Numbered from the stretch's first letter, positions 1-8,174 are shown. The stretch: 64,000 nt of DNA from Roseomonas sp. (GCA_020249925.1 JADCER010000012.1:62001-126000), one strand, 5' to 3'. Notes: generated by a model from the sequence alone, not told the origin. Program-made: numbers and translations.

Positions 1-324
1 CGCGGCAATATCGCGCTTGAAGTCAATGCGGTGGCAACACCGGTGAATTTCGTGCGCATCAATGGCTCGGGCGCTGCTGCGCCGCCGCAGATCACCGCAC
101 AGGGCACCGATACCAATGTGAATCTTCTGCTGCTCGGCAAGGGCACAGGTGCGGTGCAGTCGGGTTCTCCGCTGCAATTGCCAAGCTTTACGGTGGCGAC
201 ACTGCCGCCTGCGGCAACATATCCGCGCTGCATGATTTATGTCGCGGATGGGGCGACCAATCGGCGCTTTGCGATCAGCGATGGCGCAAGCTGGCGCTGG
301 CCTGATGGTGCGGTTGTTGCCTGA
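1..324 (+). CDS. Phage-like structural protein, C-terminal part (5' end outside window)
   Basis: The frame is open from base 1 to a TGA at 322-324, so this is the 3' end of a longer gene; a GTG at 31 is an internal codon rather than a convincing start. The visible ~107 residues end in a pattern (VATLPP, then MIYVADG, then AISDGASWRWPDG) typical of the C-terminal ends of prophage or gene-transfer-agent tail and fibre proteins. The next gene downstream is also tail-like, which supports a phage-derived context. The exact function cannot be told from this fragment. Confidence 0.6.
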   Translation, partial: RGNIALEVNAVATPVNFVRINGSGAAAPPQITAQGTDTNVNLLLLGKGTGAVQSGSPLQLPSFTVATLPPAATYPRCMIYVADGATNRRFAISDGASWRWPDGAVVA

Positions 325-416
325 TCTTGAAAGCATGTTTTCGTGCCTGATCCGCCACGCAGTTTTCTTGCGCGGGTCAGGCGCCAACCGCAACTGATCC
401 ATTCAGGAAGAACAAC

Positions 417-791
417 ATGACCTCCATGACAGATTACACGAAGAATTTGCTCGGCCGTTCCGTGGTTGGTCGGCGCCCCGCCCTGCCTTCTGCCGTCTTC
501 ATTGCCCTGGGTACCGGGGGGTCCGATGCAAGCGGTGTTTCCGGGGAACCCTCCGGCACGGGCTATGCCCGCCAGGCCGTGACCTTTTTTGGAACGGGGC
601 TTCAATACAATGTTTCGCAAGTGCGCTTCAACTTCACCAGCGCCCCCGGTACGCTCACGCATATCGGCGTGTTTGACGCGCTGACCGCGGGCAATCCGCT
701 GCTATGGGCGCCGCTGGCGACGCCTGTGACGCTCACGGTGCCGGGCATTGTGAACATCCCCGTCAATAGCCTGAACGTGGTTGGGGACTGA
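417..791 (+). CDS. Phage tail fibre-like protein
   Basis: A 124-residue protein that resembles small phage tail or fibre-associated proteins. It has an N-terminal segment with a YTKNLLG start, a central EPSGTGYARQAVTF motif, and a C-terminal THIGVFDALTAGNPLLWAPL motif of the kind found in many prophage proteins. It starts with ATG at 417, preceded by AGGAAGAAC at 404-412, a good ribosome binding site. It follows the partial phage-like gene by 92 bases on the same strand and is the last gene before the repeat array. It may be a remnant of a prophage or a domesticated particle; the rest lies outside the window. Confidence 0.6.
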   Translation: MTSMTDYTKNLLGRSVVGRRPALPSAVFIALGTGGSDASGVSGEPSGTGYARQAVTFFGTGLQYNVSQVRFNFTSAPGTLTHIGVFDALTAGNPLLWAPLATPVTLTVPGIVNIPVNSLNVVGD

Positions 792-818
792 CGGGGGGAA
801 GCAAACCGTTGCGGAGCC

Positions 819-1016
819 GCCAAGTGCTGCCACTTGGCTTGAAAATGGTGAGTTTTGGTCGCATTTTCCGAATCGCCAAATGTCACCACTTGGCTTGAAA
901 ATGCTTGGTTTTGGTCGCATTTCTCGAGTCGCCAAGTGCTGCCACTTGGCTTGAAAATGCTTGGTTTTGGTCGCATTTTCCGAGACGCCAAATGCTGCCA
1001 CTTGGCTTGAAAATGC
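819..1016. repeat. Tandem 56-bp palindromic repeat array (three periods plus a partial)
   Basis: Units begin at 819, 875, 931 and 987, a strict 56-base period. Each holds an inner inverted repeat GCCAAGTG-N4-CACTTGGC (819-838, 875-894, 931-950, 987-1006) and, in the last three, outer arms GCATTTTC/GAAAATGC, giving nested palindromes at 861-904, 917-960 and 973-1016. The leftmost unit keeps only the inner palindrome and a degenerate right arm. Units 2 and 4 carry GCCAAATG, which still pairs (G-U) if the minus strand is transcribed but mismatches in plus-strand RNA. The array ends 2 bases beyond the stop of the minus-strand DUF3576 gene, so it would be its 3' untranslated region. A single related copy lies at 44823-44866. 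Confidence 0.9.
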
Positions 1017-1018
1017 TC

Positions 1019-1585
1019 TCAGCGCCCGGCCGATTGGCTCCGCAATTCGCGGGCACGCGTCAGCACCTTGTCTTCCAGTTCCGCTGCCGTTGCGGTGCTG
1101 ACCGGCGCATCCACCCAGCCGCCCGGCCCCCGCACCTGGCGGAAAACGGCAATGCGCACACCATCGGATCGCAATTGCCGGCCAAGGACATAGGCGGTCG
1201 CCTTGAAACGTTCATTGGAAACGCCACCCGGCGCATGCCAATCCGTGATGATCACACCGCCAAAGGGATCGGCCGATGCCAGCGGCATGAAGGAAAGCGT
1301 ATCCAACGTGGCGCGCCAAAGGAAGGCATTCACACCAAGCCCACCGCCGCCCGCGCCGCTCTCCTGGCCTTTTTCCGTGCCGCCGCCGAATATCGTGATA
1401 CCGCCTGATGTACCGGCAGCCGAGGTGGCGCGCAGCAATTGCTCTCGCCTGCTGCCAGTATTGTATTCGTCGCGCTCCACTTCCCGCACCTGGGAGGAGT
1501 CGCCGCTACAGGCTGCCATGATCAGCCCAAGCGGCAGCAGCAAGGCGACGCGCGGTGAAAGGAAGCGGGTCCGGGGATTCTTCAT
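1019..1585 (-). CDS. DUF3576 domain lipoprotein
   Basis: A 188-residue protein with a lipoprotein signal: a basic N terminus (MKNPRTRF), a hydrophobic stretch and the lipobox MAAC, so it is probably anchored by Cys26 to an envelope membrane. The rest matches the alphaproteobacterial DUF3576 family as I know it (VNAFLWRATLDTLSFMPLASADPFGG, then ITDWH). The function of the family is unknown; a role at the cell envelope is inferred from the lipid anchor only. It lies downstream of the lipid A acyl operon on the same strand, separated by 65 bases from the preceding gene. Its stop codon is followed within 2 bases by the palindromic repeat array. Confidence 0.8.
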   Translation of the reverse strand: MKNPRTRFLSPRVALLLPLGLIMAACSGDSSQVREVERDEYNTGSRREQLLRATSAAGTSGGITIFGGGTEKGQESGAGGGGLGVNAFLWRATLDTLSFMPLASADPFGGVIITDWHAPGGVSNERFKATAYVLGRQLRSDGVRIAVFRQVRGPGGWVDAPVSTATAAELEDKVLTRARELRSQSAGR

Positions 1586-1650
1586 AGGTGCCTTCTAGCG
1601 CATCCAGCCTTGGACTGAAAAGAGAAACCGCAAGCCGCAGCTTTAGCGCA

Positions 1651-2979
1651 TCACGCCGGCGCCATCAGCCGCAACAAGGCCGCCGAGGCCAGGCGCGCCA
1701 TGGCATTATCCGCCCGGCTGGTGAGCGCCATGGGTACGCGCAATCCCAACACAATGCCGGCCGATTCCGCGCCCCCCAGATAGGCCAATTGCTTGGCGAG
1801 CATATTCCCAGCCTCAAGGTCCGGCACCAGCAGGATATCCGCCTGCCCTGCAACCGGGGATTGTATACCCTTGGCCGCCGCCGCAACCGGGCTTATCGCA
1901 TTGTCGAAGGCCAGCGGCCCATCCAGCACGCCGCCCGTAATCTGCCCGCGTTCCGCCATTTTGCAGAGCGCGGCGGCATCCAGCGTTGCCTGCATCTTGG
2001 GGGTGACGGTTTCCACGGCTGCCAGAATGGCGACCTTGGGTGTTTCGATCCCGATCGCCTGCGCCAGCTTGATGGCATTGCGGATGATATCCGCCTTGGC
2101 TTCCAGATCGGGCGCAATATTCACCGCCGCATCGGTGATGATCAGCGGGCGGGGGTAAAGCGGCGCATCCAGCACAAAGGCATGGCTTACGCGCCTTTCG
2201 GTGCGCAGCCCCGCTTCCTTGGCAATCGCCGCGCCCAGGAGCTCATCCGTATGCAGGCTGCCCTTCATCAGCGCCGCCGCACGGCCTTCCCGCACCAGCG
2301 CCACCGCTGCTTCGGCCGAGGCATGGCTATGTTCCGTGCCAATCAGGGTAATGCCTGAAAGATCAAGCGATTCCTTGGCCGCAATCGCGCGTATCCGCGC
2401 CTCTGGCCCCGTCAGGATTGGCGTGATCAACCCTTGCTGCGCGGCCAGGATCGCGCCACGCAGGCTTTCCGCATCGCAGGGATGGGCAACCGCCGTCGGC
2501 ACCGGCGGCAAGGCGCGGCAGCGTGCGAAAAGTGCGGCCATCACCTTGCCGGCATGCGGGCCAAGCCCGGTCATTTGCGGCATTGCGCGTTCCTCGGCGG
2601 TGGTGGGGGGCAGTACCTCAACCTCACCTTCTGCGAGCACCACGCCCTCAGGCCCGGTCACGCGGCAGCCAAGCCGCGCAAGCCCCGCGCCGCGATCCAC
2701 ATCCAGAACAACAAGCTTTGTGGTCAGCGCATCGCCTTCCGCCATACCGCCGCCATAGCGGAGAGTTTCGGCGACGATCCGGCTGCCTGGCCCGGGAAAG
2801 CGCGTGGTGATCACATGCGCAATCAGGGCGCCCGCGGCGCGCGCCGGCACTGCCTTGTCATCCAGGCCGAACAATACGGAAAACGCCGCGACGCTTGAAG
2901 CATTGAGCCGGTCTTCCGCTTCGAACACCTCACCGCGATCAAGTTCGGCAAGTGGCTTGGCGCGCCGGATATTGAGCAT
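1651..2979 (-). CDS. Bifunctional enoyl-CoA hydratase/phosphate acetyltransferase-like protein
   Basis: A 442-residue protein with two parts. Residues ~10-130 look like a MaoC-type hot-dog hydratase domain (FSVLFGLDD, AHVITTRFPGPGSRIV). Residues ~155-440 look like a phosphate acetyl/butyryltransferase (PTA/PTB) domain with KGSLHTDELLGAA, THAFVLD-like and LVPDLEAGNMLAKQL segments typical of that family. This fusion is normally annotated as bifunctional enoyl-CoA hydratase/phosphate acetyltransferase. It is the last gene of the AcpXL lipid A operon, 27 bases after the acyltransferase, so a role in supplying or recycling acyl-CoA or acyl-phosphate for long-chain acyl synthesis is an inference. 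A general fermentative or polyhydroxyalkanoate-linked role is the alternative. Confidence 0.8.
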   Translation of the reverse strand: MLNIRRAKPLAELDRGEVFEAEDRLNASSVAAFSVLFGLDDKAVPARAAGALIAHVITTRFPGPGSRIVAETLRYGGGMAEGDALTTKLVVLDVDRGAGLARLGCRVTGPEGVVLAEGEVEVLPPTTAEERAMPQMTGLGPHAGKVMAALFARCRALPPVPTAVAHPCDAESLRGAILAAQQGLITPILTGPEARIRAIAAKESLDLSGITLIGTEHSHASAEAAVALVREGRAAALMKGSLHTDELLGAAIAKEAGLRTERRVSHAFVLDAPLYPRPLIITDAAVNIAPDLEAKADIIRNAIKLAQAIGIETPKVAILAAVETVTPKMQATLDAAALCKMAERGQITGGVLDGPLAFDNAISPVAAAAKGIQSPVAGQADILLVPDLEAGNMLAKQLAYLGGAESAGIVLGLRVPMALTSRADNAMARLASAALLRLMAPA

Positions 2980-3006
2980 GAGACCCCGCCTTTCACACGA
3001 AGCGCA

Positions 3007-3885
3007 TCACCGCCAGCGACGATGCATCCAAAGCCATTGGCCGGGATATTCCCGCACCCAGCCCTCGATCACCTCATTCATTTTTTGCGTGGCGGCGTTG
3101 ATGTCAATCAAGCCTTCCGCATCACGCGGCATGGCGATTTCCTCGGTCAGTTCCAGGCGGAAGCCCCCGCCCGGCAGGCGAATGGCGCGCGCGCCATGCA
3201 CCGGGCAGTCATAGCGCCGCGCCAATTGCGCGAGCAGCGGATTGGCGGTGGCTTCGCGCCCCAGGAACATCACGCGCGGCCCGCGCCCGAAGCGCTGATC
3301 CACCAGCATGCCGATATGCTGCCCCGCTTCCAGCGCACGCGCCAAACGCAACGGCGCGCCCATGCCGGCCGGCACCAGAACGCCCATACTATCCTTGCGG
3401 AGCCTCAGGATTTCCCGCGCCACGGCGGCGTTATTGGGCGTGCGATACAGAACCGCGCTGTGAATGCCATGCTTGGCCGCCGCCACCGCCGGCAATTCCC
3501 AATTCGCCAGATGCGCGGAAAAGACGATGGCGGGCTTGCCGTCATCGCGCAGCCGTTCATAAAGCGCGACCGTGTCAGCGGAGGCGCTGATATGCCCGCC
3601 CGGTTTCGGGTTTTCGGGATCAAAATCCCAAATCCGATCCATATGGACATATTCGCAGGCGGTGCGGCCCAGATTGTCCCAAGCTTCGCGCAAAATAGCG
3701 GCGCGTTCGGCGGCTGATTTTTCAGGAAAGGCGGCGGCGATATTGTCCCGCCCGATGCGATGCGCGGGCGTAATCGGCCCCAGATTGCGCGCCAGAAACG
3801 CCCCAAGTGCTGGGGCAAGGCGCGGCCCAAGCAGGCGCAAAAAGCCGAAGCCGGCGCGCAGCAAAAGCCCGATCAGAAAATTCAT
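3007..3885 (-). CDS. lpxXL: Lipid A acyltransferase, LpxL/HtrB family (LpxXL-like)
   Basis: A 292-residue protein of the lysophospholipid/lauroyl acyltransferase family with a hydrophobic N-terminal anchor (residues ~3-30) and the catalytic H-x4-E/D motif in FSAHLANWELPA. Family members transfer secondary acyl chains to Kdo2-lipid A at the cytoplasmic face of the inner membrane. Its place inside the AcpXL operon, 19 bases after the MDR dehydrogenase gene, points to the enzyme that moves the very-long-chain hydroxy fatty acid from AcpXL to lipid A (LpxXL in Rhizobium). The family assignment is firm; the substrate is inferred from neighbours. A conventional LpxL with a C12-C14 donor is the alternative. 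Confidence 0.8.
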   Translation of the reverse strand: MNFLIGLLLRAGFGFLRLLGPRLAPALGAFLARNLGPITPAHRIGRDNIAAAFPEKSAAERAAILREAWDNLGRTACEYVHMDRIWDFDPENPKPGGHISASADTVALYERLRDDGKPAIVFSAHLANWELPAVAAAKHGIHSAVLYRTPNNAAVAREILRLRKDSMGVLVPAGMGAPLRLARALEAGQHIGMLVDQRFGRGPRVMFLGREATANPLLAQLARRYDCPVHGARAIRLPGGGFRLELTEEIAMPRDAEGLIDINAATQKMNEVIEGWVREYPGQWLWMHRRWR

Positions 3886-3904
3886 CCGCGCGGCGTGACG
3901 CGCT

Positions 3905-4930
3905 TCACAGCGTCACCACGATCTTGCCGAAGACGCGGCGACTTTCCAGCCGTTCCAGCCCTTCCGAGAAACGCTCCAGCGGCACCACCGTATCCAGCAC
4001 GGGCAGAATGCCACGCGCCATTTTTGCGTATCCATCGGCGATATTGCGCATGGAAGCGCCAAAGGACCCGAAGATGCGGAGCTGACGTTGAAACAGCATC
4101 ATCAGATTAGTTTCCGCCGAAACGCCGGATGTTGACCCGCAGGTCACCAGCCGCCCACCCATTTTCAGAGAGAGCAAGCTGCCAGACCAGGTGGACGCGC
4201 CGACATGTTCAAACACCACATCCACGCCACGCTTGCCGGTGACGCGCCGCGCCACGGTCGGGAAATTCTGCGTGGAGTAATTCACCACATGATCCGCGCC
4301 CAAAGCCTTGGCCTTGGCGCATTTCTCATCATCGCCCGCGGTCGCGATCACGGTGCAGCCCAAATACTTGGCAATGCGCACCGCCACCGTGCCGATGCCG
4401 GAACCGGCGGCATGGATCAGGATCGTTTCACCCGCTTCCAATTTCGCATTGTCGAACAGCATGTGCTCAACGGTGGAAAAGGTGATCGGCCCGCAAGCCG
4501 CATCTTCGAAGGAAAGCCCATCCGGCACACGCACCAGCAGCCGCGCATCCTGGTTCATCAGCTCTTGCGCGAAGCCATCCAGATGGAAGCCCTTCACGCC
4601 GCCAACATCTTCGCAAAGATTATCGCGCCCTTCGCGGCACGCCTTGCAGACGCCGCAGGTCGCGGCGCCATAAGGCGCGACATGATCGCCAATCTTCCAG
4701 CCCGTCACGCCGGACCCAACTGCGACAATCTCACCAACCGCTTCCGCGCCGACCGTCAGCGGCAGGTTGCGCTTGGCGAAGGCCATGCCGCGAAAGCCCC
4801 AGACATCAATATGGTTCAGCGCAACGGCGCGAATACGAATCTGCACCTCATGCGCGGCGGGCGGCGGTGGCGGCGCCACATTCTCCAGCCGCAGATCGCG
4901 ATCTCCATGCAGGCGAAGCGCGCGCATCAT
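3905..4930 (-). CDS. Zinc-binding MDR dehydrogenase/reductase of the VLCFA operon
   Basis: A 341-residue medium-chain dehydrogenase/reductase. It has a GroES-like N-terminal domain, a structural zinc lobe CGVCKACREGRDNLC at about residues 92-106, and a Rossmann domain with HAAGSGIGTVAVRIAK. It overlaps the upstream ketosynthase gene by 4 bases. The equivalent Rhizobium cluster carries an alcohol-dehydrogenase-like gene at the same position. Because the operon has synthases, a dehydratase and an ACP but no FabI/FabG, I infer it may serve as the enoyl or keto reduction step of chain elongation; this is not shown. Closest simple annotation: zinc-binding dehydrogenase. Confidence 0.85.
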   Translation of the reverse strand: MMRALRLHGDRDLRLENVAPPPPPAAHEVQIRIRAVALNHIDVWGFRGMAFAKRNLPLTVGAEAVGEIVAVGSGVTGWKIGDHVAPYGAATCGVCKACREGRDNLCEDVGGVKGFHLDGFAQELMNQDARLLVRVPDGLSFEDAACGPITFSTVEHMLFDNAKLEAGETILIHAAGSGIGTVAVRIAKYLGCTVIATAGDDEKCAKAKALGADHVVNYSTQNFPTVARRVTGKRGVDVVFEHVGASTWSGSLLSLKMGGRLVTCGSTSGVSAETNLMMLFQRQLRIFGSFGASMRNIADGYAKMARGILPVLDTVVPLERFSEGLERLESRRVFGKIVVTL

Positions 4931-6186
4931 GGCGCGGCACTCAGCACGAGACAGACATTCTGCCCGCCAAAGCCGAAGGAGTTTGACAGCACATGGCGCA
5001 AGCCGGAAACACGCCGCGCCTCATTCGGCACCACATCCAACCCAAGGGTCGGGTCCGGTTCCAGATGATTGATGGTGGGCGGCAGGATTTGATCACGCAG
5101 CGTCAGCAGGCTGAAGGCGGCTTCAATCGCGCCGGCGGCGGAAAGCGTATGGCCGATCATGGATTTATTGGAGGATATTGGCGGCGGCGCCTCACCAAAT
5201 ACAGCGCGCATGCCAAGGGCTTCCATCTTGTCATTCTCCGGCGTGCTGGTGCCATGGGCATTCACATAGCCGATATCATCAGGCTGCAGGCCGGCATCGG
5301 CAATAGCGTTCCGCATGGCGCCAATAATGGATGACCCATCAGGGTTTGATCGCGTGCGGTGGAAGTTATCCGCCCTTTCGCCGCAACCACTCACCAACCC
5401 GATCACGGTGGCACCCCGCGCGCGGGCATGGTTCAGATCTTCCAGGATAAGTGCCGCAGCACCTTCGCTCATCACGAAACCATCGCGCGATTTCTCGAAA
5501 GGCCGCGATGCCTTGGTGGGGTCTTCATTGCGGGACGATAGCGCGGAGAGCAGCGAAAACCTGATCACCGCTTCCGGCTGCACCGATCCATCCGTACCGA
5601 GCGCGATGGCTGATTTCGCCTCACCGCGCTGAATGGCTTCAACACCCAGCTGAATGGCGGAAGCGCCGGTCGCGCAGGCGGTGGTGATGGCAATCGGCGC
5701 GCCCTTGGTGCCGAAACGCAAAGCGAGCCTTTCTCCGACACCGCCATACAAAAACGTCTCATACAAATCGCGCTGACCAATGCTCGCCACCGAAAGCGCG
5801 GCATGACCATTGCCACCTGCACGGCGGGCGAGTGCCACACGCTGCGGCCATTCCATCTCCACCGGCGGCATGCCGAGCATGAGCGGGCCGTCAAACTCGC
5901 CTTCCTTCATGCCCGCCGCCGCCAGCGCTTCCGCAATAGCCGCAGCGGCCATGCGTTCCACGCGCACCGGCGCGGGCAGGGGTTCGGCGCCCGCGATTTC
6001 TTCCGGCAAATCCACCGTGCCGGCCATGGTGGTTTTCAGATGATCGGTGGCGAAACGCCGAATGCGTGTGATGCCGGAAGTGCCCGCCAGCAGCGCCGCC
6101 CAATTCTTATCCAAGCCCCAGCCGAGCGGGCTCACCAGCCCAATCCCCGTCACCGCCACCAGGGGGCGGCCAAGATGATCCTTCAT
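4927..6186 (-). CDS. Beta-ketoacyl-ACP synthase, active subunit (FabF1-XL-like)
   Basis: A 419-residue ketosynthase of the FabF type. The nucleophilic cysteine is in TTACATGAS, the first catalytic histidine in VNAHGTSTPEND and the second in MIGHTLSAAG with the conserved Lys just before (NKSMIGH), so all catalytic residues are present. It condenses malonyl-ACP with an acyl chain. It overlaps the next gene (MDR dehydrogenase) and the preceding one (a cysteine-less ketosynthase) by 4 bases each, which implies translational coupling. By position it matches fabF1XL of the rhizobial 27-hydroxyoctacosanoate operon. A dedicated role in VLCFA elongation on AcpXL is inferred. Confidence 0.88.
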   Translation of the reverse strand: MKDHLGRPLVAVTGIGLVSPLGWGLDKNWAALLAGTSGITRIRRFATDHLKTTMAGTVDLPEEIAGAEPLPAPVRVERMAAAAIAEALAAAGMKEGEFDGPLMLGMPPVEMEWPQRVALARRAGGNGHAALSVASIGQRDLYETFLYGGVGERLALRFGTKGAPIAITTACATGASAIQLGVEAIQRGEAKSAIALGTDGSVQPEAVIRFSLLSALSSRNEDPTKASRPFEKSRDGFVMSEGAAALILEDLNHARARGATVIGLVSGCGERADNFHRTRSNPDGSSIIGAMRNAIADAGLQPDDIGYVNAHGTSTPENDKMEALGMRAVFGEAPPPISSNKSMIGHTLSAAGAIEAAFSLLTLRDQILPPTINHLEPDPTLGLDVVPNEARRVSGLRHVLSNSFGFGGQNVCLVLSAAP

Positions 6187-7358
6187 GGCGCTTTCTCCAG
6201 CAGGGCAAGCGCTTCACCGCGCCATTGGCCGAAGCCGGTCACCAGAATGCGCTCCACCGTGCCATCGCCGGCATCAGCGGGATCCATCGCCGGATAAAAA
6301 TCACCGCGCGACAAAGCGAGTGCAGCCAGCGCAACATTGGCCGGGAAACTCGCCTCCACTCCATGCCCCAACAAGGAAGCGCTGCGCCGCACCGGCACGC
6401 TGCCAAGCCCGGCCAGGAAGGCTTCTTCTTCAACACGGGCTTCCACCACGCCGGTCATGCCGGAAATCACACCTAGCCCGGCTTGCGGCGCTGCCATGCC
6501 CTGCCAAAGCGCCTTGGCCGCTGCGGCGCTGCCGCCGCCGGCACGCTGATGCGCCGCATCCGTCGCAATGCCGCCAATCCGCGCGAGTGCCGTGGCGCCG
6601 CGTGCCTTCGCATGTTCCGCAGTCTCAAGCACCAGAAACGCCGCCATGCCGCCCGGAATAAGGCCGCCCGCTGCGCCACGCGCGGAAACCGGCGCGTAAT
6701 CGCCCTGCCACAGCACGCCACCCGGCGCATAGAGCAGCACCATATCCCAGCGCTGAGACGCGAAAGCGCCACCCACCAAAGCGATCTCGCCGCGCCCTTC
6801 AGCAAGCCGCGCGGCAGCGATGCGGATGGCGTCCGCCGCCGCTTCCTCTTCGCCCATCAGCGTGCGCGATGATCCGGTCACGCCATGCACGATCGAGATA
6901 TTGCCCGCGAGCAGATTGGAAAGCTGCGCCAGGAACAGCGTGGGCCGCAATTCAGTGGCCAGCTTTTCATTGAGCAACGCGCCGGAGGTTTCCGGCGTGG
7001 CGCTGGTCAGCGCCGCCGTCATCGCCTCATCCACCGCGATGTCACGCTCCCCACCGCCGGCGGCCACCACCAAATGCATATCGGAAACAAGGCCGCGCGC
7101 CCCGGCATGGTCAATCGCAAGGCCGGCGGCATAGGTGCCAAGCCGTTGCCAGGGTTCCATCTGGCGCTGATCACCCTTTTTTGGGATTTGCGCATCAAGG
7201 CTGAGGGCGGGCAGCGGATGCACCGGGAAGGGCGCGAAGCTTGCCGCATCCACCACGGGCTTCGCGCCCTTGGTCAAAGCTTCCCAATGCGCCTCAGGAC
7301 CTTCGCCCAAGGAGGATACCAAGCCAATCCCGGTAATGACGACGTCGCGCCTTGTCAT
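6183..7358 (-). CDS. Beta-ketoacyl-ACP synthase-like protein lacking the active-site Cys (KS-beta/FabF2-XL-like)
   Basis: A 391-residue thiolase-fold protein with a clear ketosynthase start (VVITGIGLVSSLGEG) and end (ILVTGFGQWRGEAL). At the place of the usual ACATG nucleophile motif it has HGVTGSSRTLMGEE, and the translated protein contains no cysteine at all. The first catalytic His motif is replaced by SGMTGVVEARVEEE, while a His remains in SLLGHGVEAS. It therefore cannot work as a normal condensing enzyme and resembles a chain-length-factor (KS-beta) partner for the active synthase encoded immediately downstream with a 4-base overlap. It also overlaps the preceding dehydratase gene by 4 bases. 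Positionally it matches fabF2XL of rhizobial clusters. Confidence 0.85.
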   Translation of the reverse strand: MTRRDVVITGIGLVSSLGEGPEAHWEALTKGAKPVVDAASFAPFPVHPLPALSLDAQIPKKGDQRQMEPWQRLGTYAAGLAIDHAGARGLVSDMHLVVAAGGGERDIAVDEAMTAALTSATPETSGALLNEKLATELRPTLFLAQLSNLLAGNISIVHGVTGSSRTLMGEEEAAADAIRIAAARLAEGRGEIALVGGAFASQRWDMVLLYAPGGVLWQGDYAPVSARGAAGGLIPGGMAAFLVLETAEHAKARGATALARIGGIATDAAHQRAGGGSAAAAKALWQGMAAPQAGLGVISGMTGVVEARVEEEAFLAGLGSVPVRRSASLLGHGVEASFPANVALAALALSRGDFYPAMDPADAGDGTVERILVTGFGQWRGEALALLEKAP

Positions 7359-7801
7359 AGCAGCCCCAATTCCCGGCCCCGCCCGCGCATGGCATCCGCC
7401 AATTCCGGCGCGGGGTAATCCATGATGCGGAACGTCAGTTCCGCATCGGTGATGCGCTTGCCATCGGCTTCGATCCGCGCCTCGGTCACCGCGAAGCCCG
7501 AGCCATCATGCAGGCGCTTGGCATGCACGCGCACCAGAGTGCCGGGGCCGATGAAGCTGCGGAACTTCGCTTCCTTCACCGCCATCAGAAAGGGCATGCG
7601 CGCAAAACCCATCAGATCAAGCAGCAGCCAGCCGGAAGCCTGCGCCATGGTTTCCACCAACAGCACACCGGGCATCAGCGGATGGCCGGGGAAATGCCCT
7701 TCAAACACCGGGGAGGCATCCGGGATGCGGCTTTCCACAATGATGGCATCGCCTTCGCGCGCTGCCACCCGATCTATCATCTGGAAATATTCCAGGCGCA
7801 T
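7355..7801 (-). CDS. fabZ: 3-hydroxyacyl-ACP dehydratase, FabZ-like
   Basis: A 148-residue hot-dog-fold dehydratase. The FabZ signature FEGHFPGHPLMPGVLLVE with the catalytic His, followed by the catalytic Glu in VETMAQASG, is intact. It removes water from 3-hydroxyacyl-ACP. It lies 47 bases after acpXL and overlaps the KS-like gene by 4 bases, so it is the dedicated dehydratase of the VLCFA operon rather than the housekeeping FabZ, which normally sits with lpxD/lpxA. Length is as expected for the family. Substrate chain length cannot be read from the sequence. Confidence 0.87.
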   Translation of the reverse strand: MRLEYFQMIDRVAAREGDAIIVESRIPDASPVFEGHFPGHPLMPGVLLVETMAQASGWLLLDLMGFARMPFLMAVKEAKFRSFIGPGTLVRVHAKRLHDGSGFAVTEARIEADGKRITDAELTFRIMDYPAPELADAMRGRGRELGLL

Positions 7802-7848
7802 CGCGTCAGGGATCCGTGGTTTCGGTGGCGCGTGGCTCGGGAATGGGG

Positions 7849-8130
7849 TCAGCCGGCCTTGGCCGCAACCAGCTCATCCACACGCTCGGCCAGGTTCTTC
7901 ATGACGAAGTATTTTTCCGCCGGCGCATTGCCCGCATTCACTTCCTGCGTCCAGGCTTCCACCGGCACCTTGATGCCGAAGGCCTTGTCTATGGCGAAGA
8001 CGATATCCAGGAAATCCAGGCTATCAATGCCAAGATCATTGATCACATGGCTATCGGGCAGGATCTTGTCCCGCGGGACTTCGCTGTTTTCAGCGATGAT
8101 ATCGGCGATACGGTCGAAGGACGAGGCCAT
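7849..8130 (-). CDS. acpXL: Acyl carrier protein AcpXL
   Basis: A 93-residue acyl carrier protein. The segment [19 protein letters not shown] holds the serine (DSLD) that takes phosphopantetheine, followed by [15 protein letters not shown] and a YFVMKNL segment; from memory this closely follows rhizobial AcpXL, the special carrier for the 27-hydroxyoctacosanoyl chain of lipid A. The frame stays open further upstream, but the ATG at 8130 is chosen because it gives the family N terminus ([14 protein letters not shown]) and has GGAGGG 7-12 bases upstream. It is the first gene of the VLCFA operon, so expression is probably driven from the 177-base gap upstream. Confidence 0.92.
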   Translation of the reverse strand: MASSFDRIADIIAENSEVPRDKILPDSHVINDLGIDSLDFLDIVFAIDKAFGIKVPVEAWTQEVNAGNAPAEKYFVMKNLAERVDELVAAKAG

Positions 8131-8174
8131 GCGAGGCCCTCCATGCAGAATCAGGAGTGAAGGATCAGGGGGCT

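Noticed and set aside
602-1001. Two overlapping minus-strand frames of 129 and 99 codons with repeating peptide motifs
   Set aside because: The repeating peptide comes from translation of the 56-bp repeat array; it has no ribosome site and overlaps the tail-like gene.
819-1016. CRISPR-like array
   Set aside because: The whole 56-base unit is repeated, with no unique spacers, and each unit is a palindrome; there are no cas genes.
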